From assembly GCF_042665095.1 (NCBI RefSeq), contig NZ_JBHTBV010000014.1: 64,000 nt of DNA; one strand, given 5' to 3'. The translations under genes and the position numbers were made by a program. This DNA is from Gordonibacter pamelaeae. GTDB lineage: Bacteria > Actinomycetota > Coriobacteriia > Coriobacteriales > Eggerthellaceae. The stretch's first letter is position 1, and each line of letters starts with the position of its first letter. Positions 58,788-64,000 of the stretch are shown one piece after another. Below the pieces are notes generated by a model. The model was not told the origin of the DNA. It was given only the letters and a program-made list of their open reading frames with translations, and searched no databases.

Positions 58788-60055
58788 CTCCGGCCCCTCT
58801 CCCTGCGCTGGTCCTGCTGGGCCCGCTGCCGCTCGGCGGCGAGGATGCGCTGCTGCTCGTCCGCTCGGTGGCACTGGCGCGAATTGCCGCTGGCATCGTC
58901 GCGCCCTTCACCGTCCCCGTAGCGGGTCTTGAGCGGCATGAGCCCGTTCTCGGCCATGTAGGCGCGGGCGGCCTCGAGGCGACGGTACCCTTCGCCGCCC
59001 GCCTGGCCGCGCCGCTCGAGCGTCGACATCCTGAGACCGAACTCCTCGATGGACTCGACGTCGAACTTCGCGCAGGTCTCGAGCGCCGAGGAGAGCCTGC
59101 TCAGCTCCGAGAGGTCGTTGAGCTCGAGGGCGCGCTCGGCGGCCTCGCGGATGCGCGCGGCGCTCGCGTCCGTGGGACGGTAGGCGCCCTCGCGCTCGAA
59201 GCGGCGGCGGAGCATCTCCTTGCCGTAGACGAACCCCAGGCGCTCGCCGCTGACCTTCTTGGACGGCTCCTCGGCCAGGCTGAACACCCAGTCGTCCCGT
59301 CGCGCCTTGGCCGAGTTGTCGGCGACGTGCACGCCCAGGGCGTCGAGGATGCCGAGGAACTCCGCCTCGTCGCGCGCCGTGGTCTTGGCGAGCGCGACGC
59401 GGGCGCGGATGTCGCCGACCCACGAGTAGCCGCCCGAGTGCATGATCTCCTTCTCGGCACGGCCCAGGTAGACGCTCCTGCGGCTCCTGGGCCCGCCCGC
59501 GCCGGCATGCCCGCGCGCCTTCGAGGGGGATTCGGCCGCCCGGTCGTTGGAGAGTCCCGACAGCCCGCGCTCGCGCGCCATGTCCTGAAGGTCGCGGTTG
59601 AGGTCCTCGGGGTGCTGGGTCTGCATGCGGTAGCCGGTGCGGAGGTTCGCGTTGTTCACGACGATGTGCGCGTGCGGTATGCCGCGGGCGTTGTCGTCGT
59701 GGTAGACGATGGCGATCTCGTGGTCGCCGAAGTGCTTGAGAGCCCACGAGCACGCGAGCTCGCGCAGCGCCGCCAGGTCGATGTCGTCGCCGGGGTCCGG
59801 CGAGAGCACGAAGTGCTTGAACGTCCGCGCGGGCTTTCCCCTCCAGGGGGCGTCCGTGCCGAAGGCGGCGCGCGTGGCGTCCATCTCGGCGTCCCAGGCG
59901 CAGGCCTCCTTGGCCTCGTCTCCCAGCGCTCCGGCGTCGCGCTCGTCGTAGCTCAGGTTGAACAGGTCGCGCGCCAGGGCGCGGCCTCCCTTCTCGAGGT
60001 AGCGGCGGATGCCGCCCGTCGAGCCGTGGCCGCTTATCGGCTTCAGGATCGGCAT
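58784..60055 (-). CDS. Relaxase / mobilisation nuclease (MobA/VirD2 type)
   Basis: The 423-residue protein starts MPILKPISGHGSTGGIRRYL and has the relaxase core: KPARTFKHFVLSPDPGDDID, then the metal-binding His cluster GIPHAHIVVNNANLRTGYR near residue 129. The rest is helical and basic, ending in a Gln/Arg-rich tail, which commonly carries the transfer signal. It nicks the oriT strand and leads it into the recipient. It overlaps the MobC-like gene by 13 bp and is followed by a coupled gene of unknown role. Confidence 0.92.
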   Translation of the reverse strand: MPILKPISGHGSTGGIRRYLEKGGRALARDLFNLSYDERDAGALGDEAKEACAWDAEMDATRAAFGTDAPWRGKPARTFKHFVLSPDPGDDIDLAALRELACSWALKHFGDHEIAIVYHDDNARGIPHAHIVVNNANLRTGYRMQTQHPEDLNRDLQDMARERGLSGLSNDRAAESPSKARGHAGAGGPRSRRSVYLGRAEKEIMHSGGYSWVGDIRARVALAKTTARDEAEFLGILDALGVHVADNSAKARRDDWVFSLAEEPSKKVSGERLGFVYGKEMLRRRFEREGAYRPTDASAARIREAAERALELNDLSELSRLSSALETCAKFDVESIEEFGLRMSTLERRGQAGGEGYRRLEAARAYMAENGLMPLKTRYGDGEGRDDASGNSRQCHRADEQQRILAAERQRAQQDQRRERGRR

Positions 60056-60489
60056 GGCGAGCCCTCCACGAGCGAGTCGGCCCCGATGCGCCCGAGCTCG
60101 GCCGCCATCTCGCGGGCCGCGGCGTTCACGTCGGCGAGCTCTCGCTCGATCGTCGGGATGCTATCCGCGACGAGGTCGCGGTCGACGTGCCCGTGGCGCG
60201 CGTGGAAGTTGATGAGGTTCATCGCGTGCACGGCCTGGTTGTAGTGGTAGCCCCACTTCGTGAGCTCGCGCGACATCGCCCACAGGGCCCTGCGGTCCAC
60301 GAGTATGCGGTGCTCGTCTCCCGCGTTGGCCTCGGTCGACAGCGGTATGCGCACGAGGTAGCGCAGGTACTCCGACTTGCTGAGCCCGGCGCGCTCGCAC
60401 CGCTCGCAGAGCGCGTCGTAGTCGCCTCCCTCCATGCGGAACGTGACGCGGCGCTCCTTGCCTTTGGCGGCGCCGGCTTCCTCTTCCAT
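60043..60489 (-). CDS. MobC-like relaxosome accessory protein
   Basis: The 148-residue protein has a ribbon-helix-helix-like start (KERRVTFRMEGGDYDALCER, AGLSKSEYLRYLVRIPL) followed by RALWAMSRELTKWGYHYNQA and VHAMNLINFHARHG. This is the MobC family pattern: it binds oriT and helps the relaxase nick. GAGGAAAGGAATCC precedes the ATG. The candidate oriT is directly upstream. Confidence 0.85.
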   Translation of the reverse strand: MEEEAGAAKGKERRVTFRMEGGDYDALCERCERAGLSKSEYLRYLVRIPLSTEANAGDEHRILVDRRALWAMSRELTKWGYHYNQAVHAMNLINFHARHGHVDRDLVADSIPTIERELADVNAAAREMAAELGRIGADSLVEGSPCRS

Positions 60490-60699
60490 GGCGGATTCCT
60501 TTCCTCGGGCCCGCCGCGCGGCGGGCGCGTCTCTCTAGGGGCGCGGGGGATCCCCCGCAGGCGGCGGCCCGGCTCGGGCGCCGCCCCTGGGACCGGGCCT
60601 CGCGAAAGCGGGCTCCCGAACGGCCCGCGGCATGACGGGTCCGAGGCCGCCCGGTCCCCAAGTGCTATGGACGCCCGACGCGATGTCGGACGCCATAGG
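60490..60699 (-). other. Candidate origin of transfer (oriT) with stacked palindromes
   Basis: This 210-bp gene-free stretch before the MobC-like gene contains perfect palindromes GCCCGCCGCGCGGCGGGC (60509-60526) and GCGGGGGATCCCCCGC (about 60541-60556), and an imperfect dyad CTATGGACGCCCGAC...GTCGGACGCCATAG (60665-60698). Such dyads next to mobC/relaxase genes are typical of oriT. The last one directly follows the ParB stop and may also act as a terminator or partition site. Confidence 0.6.
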
Positions 60700-61656
60700 C
60701 TACTTGCTGGATTTCGGGCCTGAGGCCCTTCTGCGGCGCTTTCGGGCATCGGTGCCCGCCTCCGCGTACGGAGCGGTCATGAGCGCCATCTCGCGCAGCA
60801 GCGAGAGGTCGGCCGCGCTCGGGCTCTCGGGCGGGCTCTCCAGGAAATCGGCGACGAGCCTCGCGGCCTTGGCGATGCGCCCGTCGGGGCCGGCCTGTGT
60901 CTTGCCCTCGCTCCTCACGTAGTCGGAGAGCTCCCGCTTGGTGCGCCGCCAGGGCTCCATGGCGGCGTGCATCTCCGCCTGGCGCTCCTTCGGCATGCCC
61001 GCGAGCGAGCGCACCGCCTCGGCGCTGAGGTTGCCGCGGTCGGCCTCGGCGGCCCACTCGGGCGAGAGGTCCTCGGCGATCCTGCGGGCAAGCCTCTCCT
61101 CGCGCGCGATGGTCTTGCCGGAGACCTTGCGGCCCGTCTGCCGCTCGATGATGGCGGCCTTCACGTCGTCGACGCGCATGCCGGAAAGCGACGGGTCCTC
61201 GGAGCGCAGGCGCACGGCGTCGCCCCTGAGCGCCTCGGTAGCGGCGGCGCGCTCGGTCACGGTGAGCGCGCGGGTGAAGTAGTTCGCGGCGTGGAGCAGC
61301 GTCACCGCCCGCTCGTCGTCGATGCCCTCGATCACGCGACAGGGCATCCTCTCGTAGGCGGGGTCGTCCTTCGCGAGCAGCGCGTAGGCGGCCTTGCGCC
61401 GGTGCCCGGAGACCATCTGCCATGAGCCGTCGCCGACCTTGCGCACGAGCGGCAGGTCGGTGAGGCCGTCCTGGCGTATCGACTCGGCGAGCTCGGCTAT
61501 GCCCGCCGGGTCCATGGAGTACGCGGCGTTCTCCGGGTGGTCGGCGATGTCGGCCACCGCGATCTCGGACACCGGGTAGCGTCCGCGGGTGCGCGCAGCG
61601 CCGTCGAGGAGCCCCGTGATGGTGAAGCCCGCGGCCACCTGGCTAGGCGAGCTCAC
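60700..61656 (-). CDS. parB: ParB-like partition/nuclease-domain protein
   Basis: The 318-residue protein has the ParB N-domain: RYPVSEIAVADIADHPENAA, IAELAESIRQDGLTDLPLVR and WQMVSGHRRKAAYALL. The central HTH-like region is NYFTRALTVTERAAATEALR and SGKTIAREERLARRIAEDLS. It binds a centromere-like site and works with ParA. A basic tail (RKRRRRASGPKSSK) ends it. It overlaps the parA gene by 14 bp. Many ICEs carry such pairs to keep the excised circle. Confidence 0.88.
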   Translation of the reverse strand: MSSPSQVAAGFTITGLLDGAARTRGRYPVSEIAVADIADHPENAAYSMDPAGIAELAESIRQDGLTDLPLVRKVGDGSWQMVSGHRRKAAYALLAKDDPAYERMPCRVIEGIDDERAVTLLHAANYFTRALTVTERAAATEALRGDAVRLRSEDPSLSGMRVDDVKAAIIERQTGRKVSGKTIAREERLARRIAEDLSPEWAAEADRGNLSAEAVRSLAGMPKERQAEMHAAMEPWRRTKRELSDYVRSEGKTQAGPDGRIAKAARLVADFLESPPESPSAADLSLLREMALMTAPYAEAGTDARKRRRRASGPKSSK

Positions 61657-62407
61657 GGGACACCTCGTCTGCGAGCGCCTCGTAGTCGCGCGCGGGGCGG
61701 CTCCCCGGCTCGAAGGCGGCCACCGGCTTCCACTGCCAGCTGCCCTCGCAGACCTTGCTGCTCGCGTGGATGACCGTCTCGAACTGCTCGCCCGGGAAGA
61801 ACCCGTCGAGCACGGCCGCTCCCGTGGCCTCGGCGTTGGTCATGCGGCCGGGCACGCAGGTGCGCAGTATCTTCCATCTGGGCGTGGGCATGCGCAGGGC
61901 GTCTGAGATGGAGCGCGTCGCCTCCACGGTGAGCGCAGTGCCGCGCATCACGGTGGAGTCGAGCTTCACGGGGATGACGACCATGCCGCCCTCCGCGGCG
62001 GCGAGGTAGGCGTTGAAGGCGAGCCTGCGCATCACGGGGCTGCAGTCGATGAGGCAGACGTCGTAGGAGCCCGAGGCGTCGTCGAGGGCGAACTTGAGGC
62101 GCTGCTCGCGCAGGAGCATCTCGTTCTGGTCGACGAGGTCGATGGTCGAGGCCACCACGTCGAGGCTCTCCCCGGCGGCGTAGGCGACCTCCTCCACGGG
62201 TGCGCCGCCGTAGAGCAGCTCGACCGAGGTGCGCCGCTCGGAGGCGGCCCGATCGTAGAGGCCGAAGAAGTCGGTGGCAGATGCCTGCGGGTCGAGGTCG
62301 ACGAGCAGGGTCCGAAGGCCCCGGGCGGCGAAGATCGCCGCCAGGTTCACGGCGGTCGTCGTCTTGCCGACGCCGCCCTTGTAGTTGGAAATGGCTATCG
62401 TGCGCAT
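61643..62407 (-). CDS. parA: ParA-family partition ATPase
   Basis: The 254-residue protein starts MRTIAISNYKGGVGKTTTAV with the deviant Walker A of ParA/Soj ATPases, then TLLVDLDPQASATDFFGLYD and YDVCLIDCSPVMRR (Walker B region). It segregates the element or controls its copy number together with ParB. Two strong dyads upstream (62481-62557) are likely operators for autoregulation. It heads the minus-strand operon that runs through ParB; the relaxase genes may be read from the same transcript. Confidence 0.92.
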   Translation of the reverse strand: MRTIAISNYKGGVGKTTTAVNLAAIFAARGLRTLLVDLDPQASATDFFGLYDRAASERRTSVELLYGGAPVEEVAYAAGESLDVVASTIDLVDQNEMLLREQRLKFALDDASGSYDVCLIDCSPVMRRLAFNAYLAAAEGGMVVIPVKLDSTVMRGTALTVEATRSISDALRMPTPRWKILRTCVPGRMTNAEATGAAVLDGFFPGEQFETVIHASSKVCEGSWQWKPVAAFEPGSRPARDYEALADEVSRELA

Positions 62408-62480
62408 GGGTCGCGTCCTCTCTAGCGTGGGGCGCGCCTCGCCGCATCCGGTCCGGCGCGCCCCGAGTCTCGGAGCGTCG

Positions 62481-62557
62481 GGACAAAACCGTACGGATTT
62501 GTCCGACAAGCGGAGTGTACCACGAAAACGTACGGATGTGTACGCTTTCGTGGTACA
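62481..62557 (-). promoter_or_regulatory. parA operators: two related dyads
   Basis: Positions 62481-62504 are GGACAAA...TTTGTCC arms around a central CCGTACGG. Positions 62516-62557 form a 42-bp dyad: arms TGTACCACGAAAACGTAC and GTACGCTTTCGTGGTACA (17 of 18 pairs match) around GGATGT. Both contain the sequence CGTACGGAT. They lie 74-150 bp before the parA start and probably cover its promoter; one may be the partition site (parS-like). Confidence 0.75.
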
Positions 62558-62575
62558 GGGTCGGATTCGGGAAAA

Positions 62576-62603
62576 GCCCGGCCCCGGGAGCCCGGGGCCG
62601 GGC
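62576..62603 (-). terminator. Terminator of the YraN-like gene
   Basis: GCCCGGCCCCGGG and CCCGGGGCCGGGC are perfect 13-bp arms around AG. On the minus strand they are followed by TTTTCCC. It ends the transcript from 62982-62611 just before the parA operators. Confidence 0.8.
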
Positions 62604-62610
62604 GCGCCGC

Positions 62611-62982
62611 CTAGGAGAGCGGCTCCATCTCGCCGAAGCAGTTGATGTGGTGGCGAAGGAGCGCTCGGTTCTCCTTGACGACCATCATCGCCACCTCGTC
62701 GAAGCGGACCGGGGTGTCTGCGTAGTCGTCGCTGTTCCCCGCGAGCCACGTCGCCGCCAGCGCCTCGCGCAGCCCGCGCGCCCTGTGGGCCTCGGGGAAG
62801 CCGTCCGTCCCGATCCGGACCGTGGCGTCGACGAAGACCAGGGTCCCGTCCTCGTCCACCGCCACGAGGTCGATCCCGCCGATGCCCTCGGGCCCCTGCC
62901 AGGCCTCGTCGACGATCTCGTAGCCCTTGCGCTCGAGGAAGGCCCTGACCGCGCCCATCGCCTTTTCCTTCATGTCGTTCAT
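62611..62982 (-). CDS. YraN-like (UPF0102) protein with changed active-site motif
   Basis: The 123-residue protein has the YraN pattern MGAVRAFLERKGYEIVDEAW, then GGIDLVAVDEDGTLVFVDAT. In typical YraN nuclease-like proteins the segment is GEIDLIA...FVEVK. Here the Glu-x-Lys is replaced by FVDATVR, so nuclease activity is doubtful. RALLRHHINCFGEMEPL ends it. AAGGAG stands before the ATG. It lies alone between the par operators and a gene-free stretch, inside the ICE, and may bind DNA ends or be involved in establishment in the recipient. Confidence 0.75.
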   Translation of the reverse strand: MNDMKEKAMGAVRAFLERKGYEIVDEAWQGPEGIGGIDLVAVDEDGTLVFVDATVRIGTDGFPEAHRARGLREALAATWLAGNSDDYADTPVRFDEVAMMVVKENRALLRHHINCFGEMEPLS

Positions 62983-63530
62983 GTCTTGCTCCTTAGACTC
63001 TGAGGCCCGCCCCTGTGGCGTGCCTTGCGCCGCGTGAGTCGCATGCAGCGCGGGCGTGCCTGCAAGGGAGGAAGCGAAGTCGGGCGTGGTTATAGAAATC
63101 TCCCGACGTCAGTTTTTCGCGTTGTTCGCGCGCGGAGCGCATGGGGCGAAGAACCCGAAAAAGTGTCGCGGCCCTTGCGGGCCGCCCGCCGGCGTGCGAC
63201 CCTGCGCGTCCAAGGAGCGCCAGGGCGGTGTTTCGGATCAATGGGGCGAAGGCGTGCGGCATGGAATCGGGCATGGGCGCCGGGGCTTCCGGACATGGGA
63301 TGCGATCTGTCGGCGATTGCTGGGGCGCTCGCGAGGGTTACGTCGGGACGTCGCGTGGAGGACGGAGGCTGGTCCCCGAGTCGCGGCGAATCGGTCCGAA
63401 ACGGGACGGCATTTCCCGCGCCGCTTGCGGCCGATATGCGCACGGGATTGCTGGCGGCGAGGTGGTTCTCCGTGCGGAACGGCTACGGTGCTGCGCAACA
63501 CGTCCGTTGAGAGAAGGAGTCGAGCTGATA
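62983..63530. other. 550-bp stretch without a convincing gene
   Basis: Several overlapping ORFs exist in all frames, but none has a ribosome site plus recognisable domains. A stem GCGGCCC-TTGC-GGGCCGC lies at about 63171-63188. The sequence has a slightly lower GC at 63095-63125 (TATAGAAATCTC, TCAGTTTTTCGCG). It may hold a promoter and long leader for the small gene at 63531. Confidence 0.4.
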
Positions 63531-63794
63531 TTGGGCTACGAAGAGAAGTTGGAGCGCATGGAGCTGATCGATGCCGTGTGCGATGCCGGGAGGCTGACGA
63601 GGGGCCTGGACCAGTTGCTCGAGTCCCTGGCGCACGCCGACCAGCTGGACCCGCTCGACGTCGAGGGGGTCCTGGCCCTGAGGTCGATAAGCGAGAGGTG
63701 CGCCGAGCGCATAGACGACGCTACGCGCATCTTGGAGGCGCAGAATGAGGCCCTTTACGCCGAAGAGCGGGCGGAGAAACAAAAACCGTCGTGA
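63531..63794 (+). CDS. Small helical hypothetical protein
   Basis: The 87-residue protein is fully helical (YEEKLERMELIDAVCDAGRL, LDQLLESLAHADQLDPLDVE, ALRSISERCAERIDDATRIL) and could be a coiled-coil or small regulatory partner. I do not recognise it. I chose the TTG at 63531 since GAAGGAG lies upstream; ATG 63559 is an alternative. It is near the right edge inside the ICE. Confidence 0.55.
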   Translation: MGYEEKLERMELIDAVCDAGRLTRGLDQLLESLAHADQLDPLDVEGVLALRSISERCAERIDDATRILEAQNEALYAEERAEKQKPS

Positions 63795-63842
63795 GGGCTA
63801 AGCGGCCGAACCCGCCGTTCGAGCTGCCGTCACTACCCGCAT

Positions 63843-64000
63843 AGAGACCACGCGAACCGAACATCCAACCGATTAGGGACTACCCGATCAAAGAAACGGT
63901 GCACTTCAAGCCGAAAGACGTCACGGGCGACATCGTAATCTCACTGGTTCCGATGGGCTGCCCTATGAGAAGCTCGCCGACGGCAAGGGCGAGGCGAAGT
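63843..64000 (+). pseudogene. Possible frameshifted fragment of a VaFE-type surface protein
   Basis: One frame reads RDYPIKETVHFKPKDVTGDI then VIS, while the next frame continues TGSDGLPYEKLADGKGEAK. Joined, these recall the end of a VaFE repeat (TGDIVxSFxFDGSGL). No start codon or ribosome site is visible. The window ends here, so this is only a suggestion. Confidence 0.3.

Noticed and set aside
63056..63748. 230-residue plus-strand ORF near the right edge
   Set aside because: Arg/Gly-rich with no domain; it overlaps the small helical gene at 63531, which has a better ribosome site.
1..64000. CRISPR array, rRNA or tRNA genes
   Set aside because: I saw no regularly spaced direct repeats with spacers and no cloverleaf or rRNA-like sequences. 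The 33-bp repeats at 43242 have no unique spacers and are coding.

Overview
The window is high-GC DNA whose gene content points to a gut actinobacterium of the Coriobacteriia, most likely the Eggerthellaceae (Eggerthella/Gordonibacter relatives). This assignment is inferred from GC content, codon use and gene families; no rRNA or other phylogenetic marker is present. I saw no tRNA, rRNA or CRISPR array.

Chromosomal part, about 1-37,590. The left edge holds the start of an AAA ATPase gene behind two related palindromes. Then come a UvrA paralogue, a VanZ/RDD membrane protein, a wrecked DUF3800 gene whose leader was split by a 548-bp MITE, tex, and a small group of an HxlR regulator, a TIGR04076-type protein and a cysteine-free ArsC-like protein. 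From 9,097 to 15,550 a tightly overlapping operon encodes Hpt, REC-HD-GYP-PAS-GGDEF, a hybrid histidine kinase and a lipoprotein that joins a solute-binding domain to a 5'-nucleotidase C-terminal-like domain. It looks like a complete nutrient-sensing phosphorelay with c-di-GMP output. Class III fructose-1,6-bisphosphatase (fbp), a second hybrid kinase, a nuclease-like orphan, a SulP anion transporter and a two-gene signalling operon (pseudo-receiver/degenerate GGDEF/EAL protein plus a 1660-residue kinase-ATPase-GAF-GGDEF protein) follow. Next comes a carbohydrate group: aldose-1-epimerase-like protein, class II aldolase, DhaL-like and DhaK-like proteins, a VOC-like protein, Tag and a SemiSWEET.

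Mobile part, about 37,592 to beyond 64,000. The boundary is a short sequence identical to the 3' end of a guaA gene (codons for T-I-E-W-E-stop, read on the minus strand) with no guaA body beside it. Everything to its right looks like an integrative and conjugative element (ICE). Its cargo is DUF3800 with a structured leader and a three-gene NERD cassette with a divergent regulator. Its replication/excision module is two small HTH proteins, a winged-helix initiator-like protein with 33-bp iterons inside its gene, and a DnaC-like loader. Its conjugation module on the plus strand is a PcfB-like protein, VirD4, Maff2, PrgI, VirB4, a muramidase/NlpC-P60 protein, a VirB6/TrbL-like protein, a sortase-anchored VaFE adhesin and a class B sortase. 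Its mobilisation and partition module on the minus strand is a MobC-like protein, relaxase, ParB and ParA with strong palindromic operators. No integrase is in the window; it is expected near guaA, right of the window.

The least explained signals are a 15-bp near-palindrome occurring three times inside unrelated ICE genes, a C-terminal motif shared by three unrelated ICE proteins, the 33-bp iterons, a 40-bp palindrome family placed in pairs at two chromosomal loci, and the paired DUF3800 leaders.
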